Of a DNA stretch of 19,535 nt, positions 8,801 through 14,847 are shown piece after piece (the first letter of the stretch is position 1; every line of letters starts with the position of its first letter). Below the pieces are notes generated by a model, which saw only the letters and a list, made by a program, of their open reading frames with translations, did not search any database and was not told where the DNA came from. This DNA is from Desulfobacterales bacterium (lineage in GTDB: Bacteria > Desulfobacterota > Desulfobacteria > Desulfobacterales > 4be13), in the NCBI GenBank assembly GCA_029934695.1, contig JAOZLU010000064.1, positions 1 through 19,535 of the forward strand, given 5' to 3'. Both the position numbers and the translations under genes were made by a program.

Positions 8801-11800
8801 TCATATCGGCCGATTCGTCTGACGGGAGACTGGTTCCCAATGATGATATTCACATTGACATAGCGGGGTTCGGCTCCGCGGTCAGCACAAACCTGAGCAC
8901 CGGCGGAAGTGTCAATATTACACTGACGCTTCAGCCTGAATCCGGGGTCATTCCGTCGGAGGACGACTTCGGTAACGCGGAGATCACCGTGACTGCAAGG
9001 GATGAAGAGGGCGGCGAAACATCCCGGACATTCACGCTCCAAGTGGACCGCACGAACAAACCTCCGAGGATCACCGGTCTCTGGGACAAAGTTATGGATG
9101 AGGATCAGGACAAGTTGGATGTCACCTTCAATATCAGCGATGATGAGGGGGGGCAGATGGATATCAAGGTAGAGTCTTCTGATACCAATGTAATTCCGAA
9201 CGATTATGCCCATCTCAGCATTGAGGGGTATGGTCCGGATTATGTTCTCACCATGACACCCGGGGCGCCTGCTGAGGACCTCACTCTTTCCATTACTCCT
9301 GCGTCAGACAAATTCGGCGTGGCTATCATTACCGTGAGAGTGTATGAGGACGGTGTTAGTGAGGCGAAGGCGAAAGAAACGATGCTTGTGAATGTCAGAC
9401 CCGTTAATGATGAGCCGTCTGTGTCGGCTATACCCAATCAGACCACCTCAGAGGGGCAGGTCACAGGGAGCATTCCATTTACGGTGAGCGACCTTGAAGG
9501 CGGTCTTCTGGATATCTCCGTGACATCCTCGGATACAGACCTGGTTCCGGAAGATGATGTTTTTATGGATATTAGCGGCTTTGGACAAACTCACACAGTG
9601 ACACCGTCACCTGGAGAGAATATCAGTCTTGGACTGGTCCTTCTCCCTGCCTCAGATGAGTTCGGAACTGCGGATATTACCGTAACTGTGAAAGACCGTG
9701 AAGGAGGAGAGGATTCAAAGACCTTTAAGCTGATGGTCGGGGTGGTGAACGAACCGCCGGTCCTTTCAACTATCCTCAGTCAGATCACAAAAGAGGACAC
9801 ACCCACCGGAAATATCCACTTTACCGTGAGCGATGCCGAGGGCGGTGCGCTGGAGGTGTCGGTCACCTCATCCGATCCCGAGCTGATTCCCAATGATGGC
9901 GAGCATATTCAGATTATTCACGGCGAGAATACCTTCGATGCGATTTATATCCTCAACTTGGAAGAGGGCACAGATACTGCAAGCCTGGGTCTGAATATCA
10001 TCCCCGCTGAAAACCTGACCGGGTCAGCAATCATAACCATAACCGTGACAGACGGGGACGCGTCAGACACCAAGTCCTTCACTGTCAGCGTTGATCCGAC
10101 CAACGACCCCCCTGAAATCATCCCGGACAGTATTCCCATCACATTCACGTCGCCGGGTACTCAGACTCAGCCCATTGAGTTTGCCGTGACAGACCATGAA
10201 GGGGGGATGCTGGAAATATCCGTGACCTCCACTAACAAGGTTCTGGTTCCGGAGGATATTGATCACATCGTCATTGACGAAGGGTTTGGCACTGTTCACA
10301 AGATCAATACGACACCAGGCGAGAAAAAGGAACTCACCTTGCTCATCACTCCTGCTGAAGGAGAGGTGGGCGAAACATATATTGGCGTGAAAGTGAGCGA
10401 CTCTGATAACGCCTCCAGAGAAATAGCCTTCACCGTCAAGGTCGCGAATCAGCCCCCTGAGATCACTGGCAATGCATACCAGGATATGAACGAGGACGGA
10501 GGACCGTTTCAGATTCCCTTCACAGTCAGCGATTCTGAGGGAGGGAACCTGGTCATATCTGTCACATCCTCAAATGAGAATCTGGTTCAAAATATGAGTA
10601 TTGAAGAGTCCGGACTGACCTATGAGCTTCAGCTTGAAGCGGGGCAGAGTCAGGAGCTCAGTCTGGCAGTGGAGCCTGAGCCGGACGCGTTCGGCGAAAC
10701 CACTCTTACTGTGACCGTGAAAGATGAGGGTGAGGAGGAGGTTGAAAAAGAGTTCATCCTGAACGTGAATCCGGTGAATGATCTGCCTCAGATCTCTGAA
10801 ATTACCAACAAAACCACAAATGAGAATACCACCGCTGAAGTCAGCTTTATGGTGAGTGACAAGGACACGCCTTCGGCAGACCTGGATATCACCATGGAAT
10901 CGTCAGAGACTGACGTAGTTCCCAATGGGAGTATTATCCTGAGCGGATCAGGAGCCAACCGCACCCTCAGGATCACCCCTGCACAGGACAAGCTCGGCGA
11001 TACGATCATCACTGTGACCGTGAGCGATGGCAGTGAAACTAATGTTTCGGAGGATTTCACGCTCACTGTGGCGAACTTTAACACGCCGCCTGTGATTGAG
11101 AGTATTCCCAGCCCCCAGTGGGTGGAAGAAAATTCTTCATTCACCATTGAATTTACGGTGAGTGACTCCCAAACTAATGCGGGAGACCTGAGTGTCAGCG
11201 CCGTTTCGCTGAATTCCCGCCTGGTTCCGAATATCTCCCAGCAGCCCGTGTATCTGCCTGATATTGGGAAGCATACGATGGAAATCACTCCGGCCCAGGA
11301 TGAAACCGGCAACGCGCCGATTACCATAATCGCGAGCGATGGAGCTGAGACAGTGGAGGTCACTTTCACCCTCCAAGTCATTCCCATAGACCCCGAAAAC
11401 AGGCCGCCCGAAATCATCGGCACATTCAGCCCGAGATACACCAATGAGGATGAGAAGAAGATCATCAAATTCAAGGTGCAGGATGAGGAAACCTCTGCCG
11501 CGGATATAGATGTGAGCGCACATTCTGATGACCTGAATATAGTTCCCAATGAAAATATCTCGCTGAGTTGTTTCCAAGGCGACTGCACCATGACCATCTT
11601 TCCCGTTGAGAACAAGTTCGGAGATGCCAGAATCACAGTGGTGGCCGAGGATGGCTATGCAACCACCGAAGCGACGTTCACCCTCAGAATCCTCTCTATC
11701 AATGACAGGCCCACGATCTCTCCTTCCATTGAAAATCAGGCCATAGCGGTGGGGGAAAGCCCGGATGTTGTCTTGTTCGACGTGAGCGATGTGGAGACTG

Positions 11801-12192
11801 GGGTGAGTGCGTTATATGTCAGTGCCCGATCATCAAACACCCGGTTAGTGCCGGAGGACGGTCTTGGCATAGATTGTCTCAACGGCAAATGTGAACTGCG
11901 GATCAGCCCTGTGGCAGATCGGGCTGGCAACACAGAAATCACCGTCAGGGTTGATGATGGCGGAGAGGACAATAATTCCTGGGTGGAAGAATCATTTCTC
12001 CTGACAGTGGGCCAGGTGCTGTCCGGCGATGTTGACGGGAACAAGTCAATTCAACTGAGAGATGCCATACTGGCACTGAAAACACTCGCAGGAATTGACG
12101 CAAATGTCATCCATGATGCAGATGTGAACGGCGACGGAAAGATCGGGATGGCAGAGGTGCTTTATATCTTGCGGGACATCGCAGGGAAATAG
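2803..12192 (+). CDS. Giant secreted FG-GAP / cadherin-like repeat protein with C-terminal dockerin
   Basis: The 3129-residue product has a Sec signal peptide (1-26, ending SHA-EE). Residues 38-440 form seven FG-GAP blades, with the FG pairs starting at 42, 97, 154, 211, 272, 347 and 407 and acidic calcium-type loops such as DADGDEKTDSG; this is the size of an integrin-like propeller. After a GGGG linker, about 24 domains of 95-125 residues run to 3070, each ending in a motif like PVNDPP and opening with TTDEDTP. They resemble the cadherin-like tandem-95 family. One (about 1284-1380) is a dystroglycan-type CADG/He_PIG domain (PSWANFD, GVLSGVPG). The C-terminus (3073-3129) is a type I dockerin with two calcium loops, DVDGNKS and DVNGDGK. 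The likely role is surface adhesion or cell-cell contact, with the dockerin anchoring to a cohesin partner encoded elsewhere. There is no LPXTG motif, and no RTX-type secretion signal was seen. The start is fixed by AAAGGAGG and the signal peptide. Confidence 0.93.
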   Translation: MKSGLTALFTLVMFLSLLIFSMASHAEEKLYPLDSDTDAYYFGGSVSISGIYAIIGANGVDQSAGAAYIFQRASNGSWARQQKLIADATFRDSSDKFGTSVSISGVYAIVGAPYDDDDNNGSNSGSAYIFKQSGTVWNQECRIKATDGARDDFFGGSVSLWGDYAIVGAAYDDDKGSESGSAYIFKREGTSWIEEEKLIPDEDDRESGDYFGSSVSISGQDSEWYAIVGAHLSNDADTNTNFGAAYIFKKENESWKHTKKLTADDGATGDNFGRSVSISGQNSQWRAIVGADGDDIMDADGDEKTDSGSAYIFRLENSSLCPSCGNDTWTQQAKLTAGDDAAAGDRFGRSVAISGDHAIAGAYQNDDRGNNAGAVFIFEYLGTGIEGETWNLQEKKTAADGDSGDAFGSSVSISDYFSIAGAPGADNNVGSARIYNATGGGGTLPPTIQNPGDQTLSQNTSKDISVTIFDFDTPANGLSVSVSAYSEDYPGLIPNNTTNIRITHDTGDEYILHISPAASQAGTATITVTADDHDNSPRSISFTLSVNDPPLISGLPESVAINENDSTEQIRFTLEDSVTSPAQITVSGDSSDISLVPAGSISFTGTAETRFVTVTPASGMTGSAEITISAKDTDGDTSSETFTLLVNGAPGISGIKSEEVTDEDVPVYINFTVDAETAANPFDISAAWFSMNMSEAGLTIIGTGNSRRLDIIPPTNEFGNAWISVSVRNYEGGITTKTFSLEVRPVNDKPTVSDPSGGTVINEDTEATFSFTMGDVDTRTRNLTLSATSANTTLVPDQNISISGTDADRTVTISPHGYGTADITVKVSDGSLEDETTFTVTVNARPLISGPGDNPTTDEDKEADFFFGVSDPDDFSDSLTLTAVSDDPLLIPNNTRHIQFSGSGESRRLTITPGADQFGQAEVTVTVSDDNGAQRETRFFLTVKPINDPPTVSWIGPQQSEEDGWTDKIAFTVTDVEGGSLTLKAASGNLNLIPDSNDNIRMDGFGGTNYPIYAEPGVPIPVDLTLLPASNQYGTADITISATDAQDATEIIRFPLTIGSVNDPPSISDIGNQTTDEDVTLYDISFTVTDSDPDTLTLSVSSDNPELIPPANIRIIGVNADNQIRVQRDIPTSLNLAFTPVPDQSGTAEITVNVDDGTATATDTFVLTVEPVNDPPEISNIERNLTITEDTSETFSFIVGDPDTPVEYLRVTVTSPNTSLVPSQYANIHAEGTGANRTLFVKPAKDADTSTFGIADITVTVTDDQDASAEERLFLRVSSVNDAPTITGTPALTVNEEIPYLFTPNADDIDNTADDLFFTIEHKPSWANFDEQTGVLSGVPGDSDVGRTTGIVITVTDPEGEKAALPPFDIEVLNVNDPPVVSDIGNQVTDEDVPTDPIRFTVQDLEGGRLLISASSSDTTLVPNNAIDIGGYGPNYVVTTLPGEERELSVSLTPGANQSGTATITIRVNDGTDTTPANFYLMVRPVNDGPDISMILNQSTDEDTPTENIAFTVTDSEGGVLRVTAVSDVPSLVPESGIDIIGTDSEGRINASPDQAVSLQIKITPAEGESGEAFITVTADDGDKTDTTKFLLSVNYVNKLPVISDIQSKTTDEDTPVDVTFTVSDIEGGNLPISVLSADPTRVPNDPEHISIITASAGGVGFGPNYVLSLPPTGSEDITVRLTPAENQTGPVSFSVTVSDSGRDTDPKNFFITVRPLNDAPVISGIPNQNTSEDVPVENIPFSVGDSEGGMFEGGILKLAVTSSNPDLIPADADHIQINSVPPTGSGFGANHDTKLSPGVEKSFTLTLIPAEGKSGVAAITVHADDGSSTATATSEKTFFLTVDYLCKLPVLSGLYNRTTAEDEPIDIIFTVSDVEGGGLPISVTSSDSELVPNAPENISINGLGPDYILTMGPDDVEYPILTLTPASNKAGSTMITVTVTDCGIEEVKESFYLTVGPRNDAPILSPIPNYRTTECAENDETCDVDVAFTVSDLEGGLVIISADSSDGRLVPNDDIHIDIAGFGSAVSTNLSTGGSVNITLTLQPESGVIPSEDDFGNAEITVTARDEEGGETSRTFTLQVDRTNKPPRITGLWDKVMDEDQDKLDVTFNISDDEGGQMDIKVESSDTNVIPNDYAHLSIEGYGPDYVLTMTPGAPAEDLTLSITPASDKFGVAIITVRVYEDGVSEAKAKETMLVNVRPVNDEPSVSAIPNQTTSEGQVTGSIPFTVSDLEGGLLDISVTSSDTDLVPEDDVFMDISGFGQTHTVTPSPGENISLGLVLLPASDEFGTADITVTVKDREGGEDSKTFKLMVGVVNEPPVLSTILSQITKEDTPTGNIHFTVSDAEGGALEVSVTSSDPELIPNDGEHIQIIHGENTFDAIYILNLEEGTDTASLGLNIIPAENLTGSAIITITVTDGDASDTKSFTVSVDPTNDPPEIIPDSIPITFTSPGTQTQPIEFAVTDHEGGMLEISVTSTNKVLVPEDIDHIVIDEGFGTVHKINTTPGEKKELTLLITPAEGEVGETYIGVKVSDSDNASREIAFTVKVANQPPEITGNAYQDMNEDGGPFQIPFTVSDSEGGNLVISVTSSNENLVQNMSIEESGLTYELQLEAGQSQELSLAVEPEPDAFGETTLTVTVKDEGEEEVEKEFILNVNPVNDLPQISEITNKTTNENTTAEVSFMVSDKDTPSADLDITMESSETDVVPNGSIILSGSGANRTLRITPAQDKLGDTIITVTVSDGSETNVSEDFTLTVANFNTPPVIESIPSPQWVEENSSFTIEFTVSDSQTNAGDLSVSAVSLNSRLVPNISQQPVYLPDIGKHTMEITPAQDETGNAPITIIASDGAETVEVTFTLQVIPIDPENRPPEIIGTFSPRYTNEDEKKIIKFKVQDEETSAADIDVSAHSDDLNIVPNENISLSCFQGDCTMTIFPVENKFGDARITVVAEDGYATTEATFTLRILSINDRPTISPSIENQAIAVGESPDVVLFDVSDVETGVSALYVSARSSNTRLVPEDGLGIDCLNGKCELRISPVADRAGNTEITVRVDDGGEDNNSWVEESFLLTVGQVLSGDVDGNKSIQLRDAILALKTLAGIDANVIHDADVNGDGKIGMAEVLYILRDIAGK

Positions 12193-12212
12193 AGAAGGGT
12201 CAGAGGTTCTGA

Positions 12213-12245
12213 AGAAACCCGGTTTTTTCAAAAAACCGGGTTTCT
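12213..12245. terminator. Perfect 16-bp hairpin terminator after the giant gene
   Basis: AGAAACCCGGTTTTTT (12213-12228) and its exact complement (12230-12245) are separated by one base, so the tip must open slightly. It starts 21 nt after the stop codon. The T-run lies within the stem, so it may act as a terminator or as a 3' stabilising hairpin. Similar hairpins are common dispersed repeats in related genomes. Confidence 0.65.
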
Positions 12246-12269
12246 CTGTCGGACAAATATTATCATCTT

Positions 12270-12305
12270 AAATGCGCCCGCCCAAATCGTAAATACGCCC
12301 ACCCA
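12270..12305. repeat. Two imperfect copies of a 15-nt C-rich repeat
   Basis: AAATGCGCCCGCCCA (12270-12284) and AAATACGCCCACCCA (12291-12305) differ at two positions and are 21 nt apart start to start. No gene covers 12193-12551; the interval holds this repeat, the hairpin before it and the palindrome cluster after it. Confidence 0.5.
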
Positions 12306-12316
12306 CCTTCTTTCCA

Positions 12317-12499
12317 GTCCCATAGTGACGACTGAGAACAGCCCGGCAATTCATCGTGTCATCTACATGGATTAGAGATAAGCAGAGATTTTACGTCCCG
12401 CAGGGACGGCTGAAAATAGCCCGGCAATTCATTGCCGGGGACGGATCGAACCCCGAAACCCCTGTCCCGCAGGGACAATTGAAAACAGCCTGACAATTT
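12317..12499. repeat. REP-like cluster: three copies of a GTCCCGCAGGGAC unit
   Basis: Three related units lie at 12317-12356, 12395-12440 and 12464-12499. The most complete is the middle one: GTCCC-GCA-GGGAC, then GGCT-N6-AGCC, then CCCGGCAAT (12420-12428) pairing perfectly with ATTGCCGGG (12431-12439). The first and third units keep the order but have lost parts of the stems. A partial fourth copy is at 13225-13244. These are probably non-autonomous repeats of the REP type. Confidence 0.7.
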
Positions 12500-12541
12500 G
12501 ACAAAACCGGCCATTGTTGCACAATGGTCAAAACATATAAT
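12497..12541 (+). promoter_or_regulatory. Candidate autoregulated promoter and operator of the first toxin-antitoxin module
   Basis: A perfect inverted repeat, CCATTGT (12511-12517) and ACAATGG (12521-12527), sits inside a wider pair, TTTGAC (12497-12502) and GTCAAA (12527-12532). It overlaps a possible -35 TTGTTG (12515-12520), 16 nt from a consensus -10 TATAAT (12536-12541). Toxin-antitoxin operons are typically repressed by their antitoxin binding to such palindromes. Transcription would begin near 12548, almost at the ATG at 12552, so the message could be nearly leaderless. Confidence 0.5.
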
Positions 12542-12551
12542 GGATAACAAG

Positions 12552-12943
12552 ATGGACATTGTCATTGACACATCAGCACTGATTGCGGTTATCACAGGAG
12601 AACCGGAGCGCGACAGAATTGTTGAATTAACAACCGGAGCCACACTTGTCGGACCGGGTTCCATACCATGGGAAATCGGAAATGCCTTCTCAGCCATGTT
12701 TAAACAAAGCGGCTGACACTTGATGAATCCCGAAAGGGATTTGCAATTTTTAGCAGTATTCCTATCCGATACATTAAACCGGACTTTGTCAATGCAATGA
12801 GAATATCCAGACAGGCCAATATGTATGCTTATGATGCTTATTTCATAGATTGTGCTGCAAGACAGAAATCGCCGTTATTAACATTGGACCGAAAGCTCAG
12901 GAGGGCCGCCAGAGAACTGAATGTTGAAGTATTGGAGGTTTAA
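12552..12943 (+). pseudogene. PIN-domain (VapC-like) toxin broken by one frameshift
   Basis: The first part reads MDIVIDTSALIAVI, with the first catalytic aspartate of a PIN ribonuclease, and continues to WEIGNAFSAMFKQ (its glutamate is the second acidic position) before a TGA at 12714-12716. The frame that begins at CGG 12710 then continues without a stop to TAA at 12941-12943: RLTLDES, IPIRYIKPDFVNAM, YDAYFIDCAARQ, LLTLDRKL, NVEVLEV. This is exactly the remaining half of the same family, with its later acidic residues. One missing base near 12702-12710 explains the break. No consensus slippery site is in the needed frame, so programmed shifting is unlikely. It could be a true mutation or a sequencing error. 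An in-frame ATG at 12540 is an alternative start. The antitoxin gene begins 1 nt after the stop. Confidence 0.8.
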
Positions 12944-12944
12944 A

Positions 12945-13187
12945 ATGCAGATATATACCTATTCAGAAGCACGCCTGAAACTTGCCATACTGCTTGAACA
13001 GGCTGAAAACGTGGGGAAAGTTCTGATCAGAAGAAAAGACGGGCAAACTTTTGCACTGATGCCGGAAAAGATGACAGCTTCGCCTCTGGATGTCCCGTCA
13101 GTCAAAGCAGATATTACGACAAAAGAAATTGTTGATATTATCCGGGATGGAAGAGAAAGGCATAGCGGCTTGCCGGAAATGTTGTGA
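12945..13187 (+). CDS. Phd/YefM-family antitoxin
   Basis: The 80-residue product (MQIYTYSEARLKLAILLEQA at the N-terminus, then GKVLIRRKDGQTFALMP) fits the Phd/YefM antitoxin family. The N-terminal part forms the DNA-binding dimer and the C-terminal helix (TTKEIVDIIRDGRER) is the usual toxin-wrapping segment. The start at 12945 follows GGAGG (12934-12938), which lies inside the end of the broken PIN gene; a longer in-frame start at 12921 is less likely. The gene is 1 nt downstream of the toxin frame, so the order is toxin first. The antitoxin appears intact although its toxin is frameshifted, so it may now be an orphan repressor or may cross-neutralise related toxins. Confidence 0.85.
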   Translation: MQIYTYSEARLKLAILLEQAENVGKVLIRRKDGQTFALMPEKMTASPLDVPSVKADITTKEIVDIIRDGRERHSGLPEML

Positions 13188-13224
13188 AATCCATTGAATT
13201 GTGCAAGAAAGGGATTTTCTCTGT

Positions 13225-13244
13225 CCCGGCAATTCATTGTCGGG
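13225..13244. repeat. CCCGGCAAT-TC-ATTGTCGGG palindrome
   Basis: CCCGGCAAT (13225-13233) pairs with ATTGTCGGG (13236-13244), with one G-T position. It is a partial copy of the unit at 12420-12439. It lies in the short gap before the small antitoxin gene, where a promoter or upstream coding sequence would be expected. Confidence 0.65.
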
Positions 13245-13288
13245 GCCGGATTTCCCAATTTGTCTCTGTCCTCTCAGGTCGCAATGGC

Positions 13289-13411
13289 ATGGAACTTCCG
13301 GTGTATCATGATTTGGACGCATTGGCAGGAACCTGGACAGACAGAGAGGCTGACGATTTCCTGAGAGATGTGTCGGATTTTGACAAGGTGGATGAGAACT
13401 TATGGGGATAA
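13289..13411 (+). CDS. Small antitoxin-like protein of the second PIN module
   Basis: The 40-residue acidic product (MELPVYHDLDALAGTWTDRE, ending FDKVDENLWG) overlaps the following PIN gene by 10 nt, the usual sign of a translationally coupled antitoxin-toxin pair. Short proteins with an HDLDxLAGTW start and a D-F-x-x-(I/V)-D-E end occur next to PIN toxins, and I assign the role from that context. The frame is open upstream to 13184, but that part translates a palindromic repeat, so I prefer the ATG at 13289, which has only a weak AGG upstream. The gene may be complete or may have lost a 5' portion to the repeat insertion. Confidence 0.7.
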   Translation: MELPVYHDLDALAGTWTDREADDFLRDVSDFDKVDENLWG

Positions 13412-13869
13412 GAAATATTCTGATTGACACCAACGCCTACGTCGCCTTCAAACAGAGGCAGTCAGATGCTGTTGAGATCATAATGCATGTCCCGGTGATC
13501 GGAATCAGCAGCATTGTCCTCGGAGAACTGTTTGCGGGATTTGCCGTCGGAAATCGTGAGAAGATAAATACTGGGGAACTGAGAGATTTTCTCAGTTCAG
13601 AGCGGATAAGACTGTTTTCAGCAGATGCTGACACAGCAAGGTTTTACGGAACAGTTTATCGGAATCTGAAACATAAAGGACGTCCTGTTCCGACAAATGA
13701 TATGTGGATCGCCGCCATAGCAATTCAGCATCATCTGTCCGTGTTCAGCTATGACAGACACTCCCAAAAAATAAAATACCCGGAATGCAGGGTGGGTTCC
13801 GCTTCGCTTGCACCCATCCTGCATTTTTGGGATTGGGTATATTATTTATTTGGAGTTCCCTTACCTTGA
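13402..13869 (+). CDS. vapC: PIN-domain ribonuclease toxin (VapC family) with repeat-derived C-terminus
   Basis: The first 125 residues of this 155-residue product are a PIN domain: D9 in LIDTNAY, E42 in VLGEL, D100 in NDMWIAA and D118 in SYDRH are the expected metal-binding acids. Such toxins cut specific RNAs and are held inactive by the antitoxin encoded just upstream, with which this gene overlaps by 10 nt. Homologues normally end soon after the SYDRH segment. Here residues from about 128 onward translate a GGTGGGT palindrome at 13785-13824 and following DNA (PECRVGSASLAPILHFWDW). The catalytic core is complete, so the toxin may still be active. No other break was found. Confidence 0.85.
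   Translation: MGIRNILIDTNAYVAFKQRQSDAVEIIMHVPVIGISSIVLGELFAGFAVGNREKINTGELRDFLSSERIRLFSADADTARFYGTVYRNLKHKGRPVPTNDMWIAAIAIQHHLSVFSYDRHSQKIKYPECRVGSASLAPILHFWDWVYYLFGVPLP
13785..13824. repeat. GGTGGGT palindrome, copy 2, inside the vapC 3' end
   Basis: ATGCAGGGTGGGT (13785-13797) and ACCCATCCTGCAT (13812-13824) pair at 12 of 13 positions around a loop with CGCTTCGCT. Five T residues follow at 13824-13828, so the insertion may also act as a terminator. The family member at 2376-2402 shares the arms and the loop pattern. Confidence 0.75.
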
Positions 13870-14193
13870 TGTGGCATGTGGCTGTATCCTGCTCAGGCAA
13901 CGGGCATTGCAGAGGCCGCAAAAAAAAAGCCTTGGCATGACAGCGTAGCTGCTGTAGCCTGAGCGTTCTGACGGGACATGCGGAGGTGATCGGACTGCAA
14001 ACTCCGGCAGGGAATGAGGGAGAAAATATTGCAGAGGATAAGCAGATGGAAATCCTCGCGGATTCGCGTCGCATCGGATCAATGGATATTACATTGCCGG
14101 CAAGAAGGGTTGCAAACCCTGTCCGGCAAGGAACTGTCAGGATTTTGGTTCAGAGTTCCTGGCCACCTCACTTTTGGGAGAGAGTATTCTGTG
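13870..14193. other. Gap with no assignable gene
   Basis: A 28-codon frame at 13876-13962 (starting MWLYPAQATGIAEAAKKKPW) has alanine and lysine content resembling real protein, but there is no ribosome-binding site and I do not recognise it; it may be the remnant of a longer gene. Frames through 13986-14190 are open in two phases but translate repeat DNA. A nested palindrome is at 14094-14129. A GGAACT/AGTTCC pair is at 14129-14160. Confidence 0.4.
14094..14129. repeat. Nested palindrome TTGCCGG / AGGGTT
   Basis: TTGCCGG (14094-14100) pairs with CCGGCAA (14123-14129). Inside it, AGGGTT (14106-14111) pairs with AACCCT (14115-14120) around GCA. The inner GGGTT-AACCC resembles the GGATT-AATCC family and the outer part resembles the CCGGCAA stem of the REP-like units, as if two repeat types had combined. 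Confidence 0.55.
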
Positions 14194-14763
14194 ATGACAA
14201 AGAAAGAAGACAGTTATATAAAAAGGCATAAGGATATCATGTCCAATATCGGACTTTTCTATCTTATCATTCTTGCATTTTTTGCCGTCCCTCTTTTAGG
14301 AGCCTTTGTGGTGGTTCTCATCAAAGGGGTGACAGATTACAGACACGCCATCCTGATCGGGGGCGTAGTGGTTCTGATAATCGCCCTGTTCAGCTTTGTA
14401 CAATTTCTGAGAAGAACATTTCAAAGAATCAGGCAGGACGGCCTGGCAGCCAATCAGGATGCCAAAAAAAAAATGAACCGGGGGGAACCGGTTCAAATCT
14501 CTATGTTCAACGGCCTTCTGACGTTCACTTATGGCGGGCAGCAATATGCAAACGTCCTGCCTTATCATCAGGAAGGCCGGGGAAATTCAGCACTGCTGCC
14601 TGGCGTGGCAGAAACGCAGAATCAGCCTTCGGACCTGATCGTCCGACTAAAAGAACTTTCCGAACTCAGAAAACAGGGCGTAATCAATGAAGATGAATTT
14701 CAGACAATTAAAACAAGGCTGATCGCAGGTTCTGATGCGCCGTCCGATGATGCAACGGAATAA
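14194..14763 (+). CDS. Two-helix membrane protein with C-terminal SHOCT domain
   Basis: The 189-residue product has two predicted membrane helices at about 20-44 and 51-72, a basic stretch (RRTFQRIR) that should face the cytoplasm, a less conserved middle part, and a SHOCT domain at about 147-177 (LIVRLKELSELRKQGVINEDEF). SHOCT is a short helical module found at the ends of many unrelated membrane and secreted proteins and is thought to mediate oligomerisation. The exact function is unknown. The frame is open back to 14014, but that part is repeat DNA. A GGAGAG at 14177-14182 precedes both the ATG at 14194 and a GTG at 14191, either of which could be the start. The gene converges with the Sia cluster; no clear terminator is visible between 14764 and 14847. 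Confidence 0.75.
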   Translation: MTKKEDSYIKRHKDIMSNIGLFYLIILAFFAVPLLGAFVVVLIKGVTDYRHAILIGGVVVLIIALFSFVQFLRRTFQRIRQDGLAANQDAKKKMNRGEPVQISMFNGLLTFTYGGQQYANVLPYHQEGRGNSALLPGVAETQNQPSDLIVRLKELSELRKQGVINEDEFQTIKTRLIAGSDAPSDDATE

Positions 14764-14847
14764 TATCGGTCTGCATCTTGACCGTTCAAAGTCTGTCCGC
14801 AACATCACCGATTCCATCAGGTTGTGAGAACTTATGGCTGATGAGTT

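Noticed and set aside
10788..11636. 282-codon minus-strand frame inside the giant gene, and similar ones at 8653-9213 and 6235-6768
   Set aside because: They lie antisense to a well-supported gene, have serine/valine-rich composition expected from the complement of acidic and threonine-rich repeats, and show no domain or ribosome-binding site.
12317..12499. CRISPR array
   Set aside because: The three units have different lengths and spacing, imperfect stems and no uniform spacers, so they are REP-like repeats.
12702..12710. Programmed frameshifting in the first PIN toxin (TTTAAAC is present)
   Set aside because: The heptamer is read as TTT AAA C in the toxin frame rather than T TTA AAC, so tandem slippage would not be favoured. 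A base deletion is simpler.
13184..13288. N-terminal extension of the small antitoxin (in-frame ATG at 13184)
   Set aside because: The extra residues translate a palindromic repeat, and the similarity to antitoxins starts at 13289.
14014..14193. 60-residue N-terminal extension of the SHOCT protein
   Set aside because: It translates a nested palindrome and other repeat DNA, and a ribosome-binding site lies just before 14191-14194.
14764..14847. Bidirectional terminator between the converging SHOCT and siaC genes
   Set aside because: I looked for a stem with a T-run on either strand and found none that was convincing.
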